64,000 bases of DNA from Pseudomonadota bacterium (GTDB taxonomy: Bacteria; Pseudomonadota; Gammaproteobacteria; Burkholderiales; Rhodocyclaceae): the NCBI GenBank assembly GCA_018262095.1, contig JAGTRW010000022.1, positions 20,210-84,209 of the forward strand. The letters are read 5' to 3'. Below the pieces are notes generated by a model, which had not been told where the DNA came from, did not search any database, and worked only from the letters and a program-made list of their open reading frames with translations. The stretch's first letter is position 1, and every line of letters begins with the position of its first letter. Below are positions 57,605-64,000 of the stretch, piece by piece. The position numbers and the translations under genes were made by a program.

Positions 57605-59131
57605 ATGCTTGAGCACTCCCCCGAAATGGAATTCCTTGACGACGCAGTCAGCGTTCTCGCTGAAAACCTGGCGAGCCATGTCGGCAGAGAGGCAGCCGGC
57701 AATCGATCGTCAGCGATCCGGGACGAGTGTTCTCCAGGCCAGAAACTCGATTTTCAGGAGATCGGCGACCATCTCTACGACGGCGTCTATATCGCCGACG
57801 GAAGCGGTCTGACGCTCTACGTCAACAAATCGTACGAGCGGATCACCGGGCTCAAGGCGAGCGAAGTCGTCGGGCGCTACGTTCAGGATTTGTTGGCCGC
57901 AGGGGTCTATTCAAATGCCGTGACGCCCGAGGTGCTGCGGCTCAAAAAGCGCGTCGATTCGGTCGGCCGCAGCTCGCGCAACGGGTCGCGGATGCTGATC
58001 ACCGGCAACCCGATCTTCGACCAGGACGGGAAAATCAAGCTGGTCGCGGTCATCGAGCGCGAGATCACCGACCTCGACACGATGCTCATCGAGCTCGAAG
58101 CGACCAAGGACAAGATCCGCAGCGTCGAGGTCGTCGAGATGCGCAATCGACGCGAAATCGAACATTTGCGCAAGGAAAGGCGCAGCGCCAAGCTGATCGG
58201 CGAAAGCCGGCAGATCCTCGAGATCCTGGCCTTGGTCAGGCGGGTCGCCGATTTCGACGTGACCGTTCTCGTTCAGGGCGAAACCGGCGTCGGCAAGGAA
58301 ATCGTGGCGACCGAGATTCACGAATCGAGCTTGCGCAAAGACAAGCCTTTCATCCGCGTCAACTGCGCGGCGATCCCGTCGAACCTGCTTGAAACGGAAC
58401 TTTTCGGTTACGAAAAGGGCGCTTATACCGGCGCGGCGTCGGCCGGGAAGATCGGGCTTTTCGAACTCGCCGACAAGGGCACCTTGTTGCTCGACGAAAT
58501 AGGCGACATGCCGCTTGAACTCCAGGGAAAGCTGTTGCGCGTTCTGCAGCAGAAAGAACTGACCCGCGTCGGCGGAACGCGCGCGATTCCGCTCGATGTG
58601 CGGGTGATTACGGCGACCAACTGCGACTTGCAGGCGCTGACTCAATCAGGAAAATTCAGGGCCGATCTCTTTTTCCGGCTCAATGTTTTCCCGATCTCGA
58701 TTCCACCGCTGCGCAGCCGGCCTGACGACATCCTGCTGCTCGCCGAACACTTCTTCAATTACTACAACATGAAATATTCGAAGAAGGTACGCATCGCCGC
58801 AGACGCGCTCGCGCTGTTCGCGAGTTACCCGTGGCCGGGCAATGTCCGTGAATTGCAGAACGTCGTCGAACGACTGATCCTGATTTCAGACCAGTCCAGT
58901 GTCCTCGATGGCGACAGCCTGCTGCCGATGCTGCGCCTCGAGCAGCCCAGTCCGGACGCCGCGCCGGCTTCCGCCGAAAAGGGGCTCAAGGAAATCGTCA
59001 ATGAGTTCGAGCGGCGAATCGTCGAGCAGGCGTTGCGCCAGCATGGCAGCACGAGGAAAGCGGCGGCAGCGCTCGGCATCGATCAATCGACCATCGTCAA
59101 AAAGGCGAAGCGACTGCAGATCCGGACCTGA
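57605..59131 (+). CDS. Sigma-54-dependent transcriptional activator with PAS sensor domain
   Basis: A 508-residue enhancer-binding protein. PAS domain at about 46-155 (GDHLYDGVYIADGSGLTLYVNKSYERITGLKASEVVG), a short coiled coil (about 165-192), the AAA+ domain at about 195-430 with Walker A GETGVGKE (225-232), the sigma-54 contact loop GAYTGA (272-277) and Walker B LLLDEIGD (294-301), and a Fis-type helix-turn-helix at the C terminus (STRKAAAALGIDQSTIVKKAKRL). It has no receiver domain, so it responds to a ligand or redox state rather than phosphorylation. It is directly upstream of, and very probably activates, the sigma-54 promoter at 59346. Confidence 0.94.
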   Translation: MLEHSPEMEFLDDAVSVLAENLASHVGREAAGNRSSAIRDECSPGQKLDFQEIGDHLYDGVYIADGSGLTLYVNKSYERITGLKASEVVGRYVQDLLAAGVYSNAVTPEVLRLKKRVDSVGRSSRNGSRMLITGNPIFDQDGKIKLVAVIEREITDLDTMLIELEATKDKIRSVEVVEMRNRREIEHLRKERRSAKLIGESRQILEILALVRRVADFDVTVLVQGETGVGKEIVATEIHESSLRKDKPFIRVNCAAIPSNLLETELFGYEKGAYTGAASAGKIGLFELADKGTLLLDEIGDMPLELQGKLLRVLQQKELTRVGGTRAIPLDVRVITATNCDLQALTQSGKFRADLFFRLNVFPISIPPLRSRPDDILLLAEHFFNYYNMKYSKKVRIAADALALFASYPWPGNVRELQNVVERLILISDQSSVLDGDSLLPMLRLEQPSPDAAPASAEKGLKEIVNEFERRIVEQALRQHGSTRKAAAALGIDQSTIVKKAKRLQIRT

Positions 59132-59166
59132 TGACAAAACGCATCGACCCGATGAAATCTGTCATC
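59130..59166. promoter_or_regulatory. Two candidate upstream activator sites (GATG-N8-CATC) for the sigma-54 activator
   Basis: GATGACAAAACGCATC (59130-59145, overlapping the regulator's stop) and GATGAAATCTGTCATC (59151-59166) are both 16-base partial palindromes of the form GATG-N8-CATC, set 21 bases apart (two helical turns), about 200-240 bases before the transcription start. This is a normal distance for enhancer sites of sigma-54 activators. Confidence 0.6.
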
Positions 59167-59287
59167 ACCACCGTCTCGCCTGTGCGCCTGCCGCAATTTC
59201 TTCGCCAGAACCTTCACGAACAGCCCGCCCAGCCTTGTTGCAGCGCGTTATCTTTGACCAAAATCGACGCCAGGCAAACAGAAATTC

Positions 59288-59333
59288 GATGAAATAATTC
59301 ATCATGCACTTTTATAAACACCAATGAATTCAT
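59288..59333. promoter_or_regulatory. Promoter-proximal palindromes: GATGAA-ATAA-TTCATC and ATGAATTCAT
   Basis: GATGAAATAATTCATC (59288-59303) is a perfect palindrome of the same GATG-N8-CATC type; ATGAATTCAT (59324-59333) is a second, shorter palindrome. They lie about 69-84 and 39-48 bases before the expected transcription start, so they could be additional activator sites or a repressor site. Confidence 0.5.
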
Positions 59334-59345
59334 CGAGTTAGCTAC

Positions 59346-59361
59346 TGGTACGCATGTTGCT
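59346..59361 (+). promoter_or_regulatory. Sigma-54 (-24/-12) promoter of the BKACE operon
   Basis: TGGTACGCATGTTGCT matches the consensus TGGYACG-N4-TTGCW at every position, with GG and GC ten bases apart. Transcription should start near 59372, leaving a leader of about 24 bases with AGGAGG before the ATG at 59396. That excludes the ATG at 59354 as a start. Confidence 0.88.
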
Positions 59362-59395
59362 GTCAGCCCTGCTGTCATTACAACAGGAGGATACG

Positions 59396-60223
59396 ATGGC
59401 AACAACAATGATCACCGTGGCAACGACGGGCGCTTTCCCGACCAAAGAGCACAATCCGGCAGTTCCGCTGACGCCGCGGGAAATCGCCGACGACGTGTTC
59501 GAATGCTGGCAGGCCGGTGCGGCGATTGCCCACTTGCACATGCGCAACGATGAAGGCAAGGGGACGATGGACAAGGGACGGTTCATCGAGACCGTCGGAC
59601 GGATTCGCGAAAAGTGCGACATCGTTCTCAACCTGACGACTTCCGGCGACCTCAACGCGACCGACGAAACACGCATGGCGCACATCATCGAGCTCAAGCC
59701 CGAACTGGCGTCGTACGACGCGGGAACGATGAACTGGGGACACTCGACGCTGTTCGTCAATCACCCGGCGTTTCTCGAAAAACTCGGCAGGACGATGGTC
59801 GACAACGGCGTTCGGCCGGAAATCGAGGTGTTCGACGCCGGCATGTTCTACAACGCCGAGTACTACATGAAGCAGGGCGTCATCAAGTCGCCAGGCTACT
59901 ACCAGTTCGTTCTCGGTGCCCCCGGAGGAACGGCGGCGACCGTCGAAAACCTCGTTTACCTCAAGAGTCTGCTTCCCGCCGACGCCGTCTGGTCTGCCCT
60001 GGGAATTGGCGCCGGCCACCTGCCGATCCTGTTCGCGACGTTGGCGCTCGGCGGCCATGTGCGCGTCGGAATGGAAGACAACGTTCTTTACGCCAAGGGC
60101 CGGCTCGCCAAGTCCAACGCCGAATTCGTCGAGCGTGCCGCCCGTCTGGTGCGCGAATGCAACAACGAACCGGCGACGCCGGCCGCCGCGCGTGAAATCC
60201 TCAAGCTGAAAGCGAGGACCTGA
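59396..60223 (+). CDS. Beta-keto acid cleavage enzyme (BKACE; 3-keto-5-aminohexanoate cleavage protein family, DUF849)
   Basis: A 275-residue Zn-dependent TIM-barrel enzyme that condenses a beta-keto acid with acetyl-CoA and splits it to acetoacetate and a new acyl-CoA. The metal ligands His46 and His48 are in AIAHLHMRND, and the C-terminal metal Glu is in GGHVRVGMEDN (about 217-226); FDAGMFYNAEYYMKQG shapes the substrate pocket. The ATG at 59396 follows AGGAGG by five bases. It overlaps the next gene by one base, is the first gene of the sigma-54 operon, and its true substrate (3-keto-5-aminohexanoate, dehydrocarnitine or another) cannot be fixed from sequence. Confidence 0.92.
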   Translation: MATTMITVATTGAFPTKEHNPAVPLTPREIADDVFECWQAGAAIAHLHMRNDEGKGTMDKGRFIETVGRIREKCDIVLNLTTSGDLNATDETRMAHIIELKPELASYDAGTMNWGHSTLFVNHPAFLEKLGRTMVDNGVRPEIEVFDAGMFYNAEYYMKQGVIKSPGYYQFVLGAPGGTAATVENLVYLKSLLPADAVWSALGIGAGHLPILFATLALGGHVRVGMEDNVLYAKGRLAKSNAEFVERAARLVRECNNEPATPAAAREILKLKART

Positions 60224-61167
60224 TGATCAGCAAAATCGGAGTCATCGGTTCCGGAACGATGGGCCACGGGATCGCCGAGTCGTTTGCGCTCTCCGGCTAC
60301 GACGTCAATCTCTACGACGTCAATGAAGAGGTTCTCAACAAGGCGCTGGCCGCGATCCGCGACGAACTGCAGCTCTTGGTCGACGAAGAGTTCATCACTG
60401 CCGACCGCATCGAAGCGACGCTGGCGCGTATTTCGATTTCAACCGACCTCGCCAGGACCGTCGCCGATCGCGACTACGTCATCGAGGCCGCGCCGGAAAA
60501 GATCGAACTCAAGCACGAGCTGCTGACCCGGCTCGACGCGCTGGCGCCGGCGCACGCGATTCTGGCCAGCAACACCTCGAGCCTGAGCCTCGAGTCGATG
60601 GCCGAGGTCCTGAGCGCGCAGCGCAAGCAACGCTTCATGGTCTGTCACTGGTACAACCCGGCACATCTGATGCCGGTCGCCGAACTGTCCTTTTTCGGCA
60701 ACATGCCCGAGGCGATCTATGCGCAAGTTGCCGCGCTCTACCAAGCCATCGGCAAGCAGACGGTCAAGGTCCTCAAGGACGTCCCGGGGCTGGTCGCCAA
60801 CCGCATCCAGCAGGGTGTCGCGCGAGAAGTGTTCTCGCTGATCCAGAACGGCGTCGCGGCGCCGGAAGACATCGACAAGGCGCTCAAATTCGGGCCCGCC
60901 TTCCGCTACGCGACGACAGGGCAACTCGAAGTCGCTGACTTCGGCGGCCTCGACATCTGGTGTGTCGTCGGCGACAACCTGCTCAAGGAAATGGACAATT
61001 CGAAAGAGGCCAACCCGGTGCTGCGCGACAAGGTCAAGGCAGGCAAGCTCGGACTCAAGAGCGGCGAAGGCTTTTTCGATTACCCCCCGAAAAAGGTCGC
61101 TGAGATCAAGCGTCAATTCATGCGCAAGCTGATCCATCAACTCAAGGCATCAGCGTTTTACGTCTGA
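60223..61167 (+). CDS. 3-Hydroxyacyl-CoA dehydrogenase family protein
   Basis: A 314-residue NAD-dependent dehydrogenase. GVIGSGTMGHGIA at 6-18 is the NAD loop, SNTSSLSLESMA (about 116-127) and MVCHWYNPAHLMPVAEL (catalytic His142, partner Glu about 154) form the active site, and the C-terminal helical domain has ALKFGPAFRYATTGQLEVADFGGLDIW and GKLGLKSGEGFFDYP. Members oxidise 3-hydroxyacyl-CoAs or, as in L-carnitine dehydrogenase, free beta-hydroxy acids. Coupled to the BKACE gene by a one-base overlap, it may make the beta-keto acid that BKACE cleaves. Confidence 0.9.
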   Translation: MISKIGVIGSGTMGHGIAESFALSGYDVNLYDVNEEVLNKALAAIRDELQLLVDEEFITADRIEATLARISISTDLARTVADRDYVIEAAPEKIELKHELLTRLDALAPAHAILASNTSSLSLESMAEVLSAQRKQRFMVCHWYNPAHLMPVAELSFFGNMPEAIYAQVAALYQAIGKQTVKVLKDVPGLVANRIQQGVAREVFSLIQNGVAAPEDIDKALKFGPAFRYATTGQLEVADFGGLDIWCVVGDNLLKEMDNSKEANPVLRDKVKAGKLGLKSGEGFFDYPPKKVAEIKRQFMRKLIHQLKASAFYV

Positions 61168-61176
61168 CGACGGACT

Positions 61177-61194
61177 CGGGGGAGCCCTCCCCCG
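61177..61194 (+). other. GC-rich hairpin between dehydrogenase and transporter genes
   Basis: CGGGGGAG (61177-61184) and CTCCCCCG (61187-61194) form a perfect 8-bp inverted repeat with almost no spacer, 10 bases after the dehydrogenase stop. No T run follows, so it is more likely an mRNA-stabilising or partial attenuation hairpin than a full terminator. Confidence 0.45.
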
Positions 61195-61267
61195 CTCGCA
61201 GGCGTTGTCTTGCGCTCGCCGAAACAGCGCCGAAAGCCAATAATCAAAATTCGGGAAGGTCTTACTT

Positions 61268-62590
61268 ATGATTAGCAAAATACTGATGTTCTTCGTGAAC
61301 CTGATGCAGAAATATCTGCCTGATCCGTTCACGATTGCCTGGATCATCACGCTGACCGTCGTCGGCATGGCGGTCGGGATGACCGGCACGCCGATCATGA
61401 AAATCGTCGACGACTGGGGCAATGGCTTCTTCGGGATCCTGTCCTTCGCCATGCAGATGGCGATGGTCATCGTCACCGGCTATGCGCTGGCCGCAGCGCC
61501 GAAAGTCCAGCGCTGGCTGCAATCGATCGCGGCGATTCCGAAAACCCAGGTGCAAGCGGTGCTCTTCATCGGCTTCGCGTCGATGGTGCTCTACTACATG
61601 AACTGGGGGCTTGGACTGATCGCCGGCGGTTTGATCGCGCGCGAAGCGGCCAAGAAGAATCCGACCTACGACTTCCGCATCCTGGTCGCCGCGGCCTTCT
61701 CTGGAATCATCATTACCCACGGCGGACTGTCGGCATCGATCCCCTTGCTGATCAATACCAAGGGGCACTTCCTTGAGAAGGACATCGGCCTGATCCCCTT
61801 GTCGCAGACGATCTTCCATCCGCAAGCGCTGTTCATCTCGCTGACGCTGGCCATCGTCATCCCGCTGGTCTTGGTGCTGATGATTCCGAAGAAGGAGCAC
61901 ACCATCGTCGCCGATCCGGCGATGTTCGACAGCGACGCCATAGAAGCACAGACCAGCGTCGGCAAGGAGATCTCCGACCGACTCGATTCGAGCCGCTTTC
62001 TCAAATGGACTCTCGGCGCCCTCGGCACGGCTTACATCGGCGCGTATTTCTGGAAGGGCGGATCGCTCAATATCAACATCCTGATCTTCATCTTCCTGAT
62101 CCTCGGCGTCTGGGCGCACAGCTCGCTGATCAACTATGCGCGGGCGACCGGCAAGGGCGCTTCGACCGCCGGCGGAATCATCCTGCAGTTTCCTTTCTAC
62201 GCCGGCATCCTCGGCATCATGAAAGGCAGCGGACTGGTCGAGATCATCTCCGACGTCCTGCTCAGTCTGGCGACCTACGACACCTTCGAGGTGTATTGCT
62301 ATTTCTCGTCGCTGATCATCAGTATCTTCGTCCCCTCGGCCGGCGGACACTGGGTCGTCCAGGCGCCGATCATGTTGCCGGCCGCCGCCAAGCTCGGCGT
62401 CGAACCCTGGAAAGTGGCGATGGGCGTGGCCTGGGGCGAGAGCATCTGGAACGTCGTCTGCCCCTTCTGGGCGCTGCCGCTGCTGGCCATCGCCAAGATC
62501 AGCATCCGCGACCTGATCGGCTTCTCGGTGTTGCTGTTCCTCATCGGCAACGTCGTCGCGATCTCCGGAATCATGCTCTTCCCGCACTGA
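61268..62590 (+). CDS. atoE: Short-chain fatty acid transporter, AtoE family
   Basis: A 440-residue permease with about ten to twelve membrane helices. [43 protein letters not shown] and [21 protein letters not shown] are hallmarks of AtoE. The family imports short-chain fatty acids or acetoacetate. Next to thiolase and CoA-transferase genes it probably brings in, or shuttles, acetoacetate or butyrate-type acids. A GGAAGG site lies before the ATG. Confidence 0.93.
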   Translation: MISKILMFFVNLMQKYLPDPFTIAWIITLTVVGMAVGMTGTPIMKIVDDWGNGFFGILSFAMQMAMVIVTGYALAAAPKVQRWLQSIAAIPKTQVQAVLFIGFASMVLYYMNWGLGLIAGGLIAREAAKKNPTYDFRILVAAAFSGIIITHGGLSASIPLLINTKGHFLEKDIGLIPLSQTIFHPQALFISLTLAIVIPLVLVLMIPKKEHTIVADPAMFDSDAIEAQTSVGKEISDRLDSSRFLKWTLGALGTAYIGAYFWKGGSLNINILIFIFLILGVWAHSSLINYARATGKGASTAGGIILQFPFYAGILGIMKGSGLVEIISDVLLSLATYDTFEVYCYFSSLIISIFVPSAGGHWVVQAPIMLPAAAKLGVEPWKVAMGVAWGESIWNVVCPFWALPLLAIAKISIRDLIGFSVLLFLIGNVVAISGIMLFPH

Positions 62591-62601
62591 CCTCAAGACG
62601 T

Positions 62602-62623
62602 CCCCGGCCAACAAGCGCCGGGG
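62602..62623 (+). other. GC-rich hairpin between atoE and thiolase genes
   Basis: CCCCGGC (62602-62608) pairs with GCCGGGG (62617-62623) around an 8-base loop, 11 bases after the atoE stop. No T run follows; likely an intra-operon mRNA structure like the one at 61177. Confidence 0.4.
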
Positions 62624-62684
62624 CCGGGCATTGCGGCGACGCTGCAATGCATTCTTTCAATTATCAATTACTCAGGACAAACAA

Positions 62685-63875
62685 ATGAAAAATAACGATG
62701 TGGTCATCGTCAGCGCAGCGCGCACACCGATTGGCAGCTTTGGCGGCGCCTTCGCGACGCTTTCCGCCGTCGACCTCGGCAAGATTGCCGCGCAAGCGGC
62801 GATTGCCCGCGCCGGAATCGACGCGGCAAAAATAGACGAATTGATTTTCGGCAACGTGCTGTGCGCCGGTCTCGGCCAGAACGTCGCGCGCCAGGTCGCT
62901 CTCGCCAGCGGAATGCGCGAGGAAAGCACGGCATTCAATGTCAGCAAGGTCTGCGGTTCGGGATTGAAATCGGTGATCCTGGCCGCCCAGGCGATCCTGA
63001 CCAACGACGCCGACATCGTGCTGGCCGGCGGCAGCGAAAGCATGAGCAACGCCGCTTACGTGCTGCCCGCCAATCGCTGGGGTCAGCGCATGGGCAACGG
63101 CACCACCGTCGACACCATGATCTGCGACGGCCTGACCGACGCCTTCGACCACCAGCACATGGGGATCACCGCCGAGAACATCGCCAGCCAGTTCGGCATC
63201 AGCCGCGCCGAGCTCGACCAATTCTCGGCGACCAGCCAGCAGCGTGCCGAAAAGGCACAAAAAGAAAGCCGCTTTGCCGAAGAAATCGTTCCGGTCAATG
63301 TGCGTCAGCGCAAGGAAACCGTGAGCGTGACGAGCGACGAATTTCCCCGCCACGGCACGACCGAAGCGAGCCTCGCCAAGCTCAAACCGGCGTTCAAGCC
63401 GGACGGCGTGGTGACCGCCGGCAACGCGTCGGGAATCAACGACGGCGCGGCGGCCTTGGTACTGATGAGCCGGACCGCAGCCGAGCTGCTCGGGCTGCGT
63501 CCGCTGGCGCGAATCGTTTCCTGGGGTGCCGCCGGGGTGTCGCCCAAGATCATGGGCTACGGCCCGGTACCGGCGACGCAGCGCGCCTTGCAAAGAGCCG
63601 GCCTGAGCGTTGCCGACCTCGACCTCGTCGAAGCCAACGAAGCGTTCGCCGCGCAGTCGATCGCGGTCGTTCGCGGACTCAAACTCGATCCGGAAATCGT
63701 CAACGTCAATGGCGGCGCCATCGCGCTGGGCCACCCGGTCGGCGCGTCAGGCGCACGCATCCTGGTCACGCTGCTGCACGAGATGGGCAAGCGCGACTCG
63801 CGGCGCGGCCTGGCGACGCTCTGCGTCGGCGGCGGCATGGGCGTCTCGCTGATCGTCGAGAGCGAGCCACAGTAA
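62685..63875 (+). CDS. atoB: Acetyl-CoA C-acetyltransferase (thiolase II)
   Basis: A 396-residue biosynthetic-type thiolase that interconverts acetoacetyl-CoA and two acetyl-CoA. The nucleophilic Cys90 is in [14 protein letters not shown], the His in [18 protein letters not shown] (about 350) and the second Cys in [14 protein letters not shown] (about 380). [11 protein letters not shown] is also conserved. The ATG at 62685 has AGGA upstream; an earlier in-frame start would add an unusual leader. It turns the acetoacetyl-CoA made in this pathway into acetyl-CoA. Confidence 0.96.
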   Translation: MKNNDVVIVSAARTPIGSFGGAFATLSAVDLGKIAAQAAIARAGIDAAKIDELIFGNVLCAGLGQNVARQVALASGMREESTAFNVSKVCGSGLKSVILAAQAILTNDADIVLAGGSESMSNAAYVLPANRWGQRMGNGTTVDTMICDGLTDAFDHQHMGITAENIASQFGISRAELDQFSATSQQRAEKAQKESRFAEEIVPVNVRQRKETVSVTSDEFPRHGTTEASLAKLKPAFKPDGVVTAGNASGINDGAAALVLMSRTAAELLGLRPLARIVSWGAAGVSPKIMGYGPVPATQRALQRAGLSVADLDLVEANEAFAAQSIAVVRGLKLDPEIVNVNGGAIALGHPVGASGARILVTLLHEMGKRDSRRGLATLCVGGGMGVSLIVESEPQ

Positions 63876-63887
63876 GCGGAGAGACGC

Positions 63888-64000
63888 ATGAAAACACCCC
63901 ACAAGCGAATCAGCTACGCTGATTTGCGATCGCATTTCCACGACGGAATGAGCATCCTGTTCGGCGGTTTCATGGGCGTCGGGACGCCCGACGGAATCGT
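63888..64000 (+). CDS. CoA-transferase subunit A, N-terminal part (cut by window end)
   Basis: Only 37 codons are in the window. [20 protein letters not shown] then [18 protein letters not shown] contains the FGGFxGxGxP loop of class I CoA-transferase alpha subunits (AtoD/ScoA family). GGAGAG lies nine bases before the ATG, 13 bases after the thiolase stop. With a B subunit expected next, it would activate acetoacetate to acetoacetyl-CoA. Confidence 0.85.
   Translation, partial: MKTPHKRISYADLRSHFHDGMSILFGGFMGVGTPDGI

Noticed and set aside
57033..57812. 259-codon plus-strand frame across the cbiM upstream region
   Set aside because: It runs antisense through the B12 riboswitch and into the sigma-54 regulator gene in another frame.
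1..64000. Prophage, integrase, transposase, tRNA or rRNA genes
   Set aside because: Scanned by eye; nothing with the required motifs or folds was found. A tRNA or Rfam scan would settle small RNAs.

Overview
The window is GC-rich, densely coded bacterial DNA with no phage genes, transposases, CRISPR arrays, rRNA or tRNA that I could see. Gene content (Bug/TctC receptor system, several LysR regulators, a complete type II secretion locus, anaerobic-type cobalamin synthesis under a B12 riboswitch, AtoE/thiolase/CoA-transferase genes) and protein style suggest a Betaproteobacterium, plausibly Rhodocyclales. That placement is inference from gene content, not a phylogeny.

Layout. 1-1.34 kb: 3' end of a patatin-like phospholipase gene. 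1.4-6.6 kb: a LysR regulator divergent from a D-2-hydroxyacid dehydrogenase and a TctC-TctB-TctA tricarboxylate-type transporter, closed by a strong terminator. 6.6-10.6 kb: a small cysteine-cluster protein, a shikimate-dehydrogenase-fold protein that has lost the shikimate-binding serines, an orphan TRAP receptor and a second LysR. 10.7-22 kb: housekeeping and miscellaneous genes (large MscS channel, pirin, azoreductase divergent from its likely LysR regulator, a DUF898/M48 peptidase/unknown membrane protein trio, DMT exporter, methionine aminopeptidase, Skp-like chaperone). 22.2-25.9 kb: two divergent secreted phosphatase-like proteins. 25.9-36.6 kb: a type II secretion operon transcribed on the minus strand in the order C-D-E-L-M-N-F-G-H-I-J-K. 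37.2-43.5 kb: aldo/keto reductase, DHA2 efflux pump, tail-specific protease Prc and an HD-GYP protein.

43.5-57.4 kb is one minus-strand cobalamin operon of about 14 kb. It starts with an adenosylcobalamin riboswitch and runs cbiM-N-Q-O (cobalt import), cbiF/cobM, cbiX, cbiC, cbiD, cbiE-T/cobL, cbiL/cobI, cbiG, cbiH/cobJ, cobA, and ends in an unusual gene in which a truncated CobO adenosyltransferase is fused in frame to CbiA. No cbiJ/cobK is visible. The operon is punctuated by four copies of a palindromic element made of 9-bp modules (two more copies lie elsewhere in the window), and the cbiO 3' end is written by a different dispersed repeat.

57.6-64 kb: a PAS/AAA+/Fis sigma-54 activator, then a consensus -24/-12 promoter with upstream GATG-N8-CATC palindromes, driving a beta-keto-acid cleavage enzyme (BKACE/Kce), a 3-hydroxyacyl-CoA dehydrogenase-family protein, an AtoE transporter, a thiolase and the start of a CoA-transferase A subunit. 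The substrate is not fixed by the sequence; lysine-type fermentation intermediates, dehydrocarnitine or a related beta-keto acid all fit.

Most noteworthy: the CobO::CbiA fusion, the modular palindromic repeat that supplies stop codons and tails to cobalamin genes, the sigma-54 regulated BKACE operon, and the AroE-like protein with a rebuilt substrate pocket.
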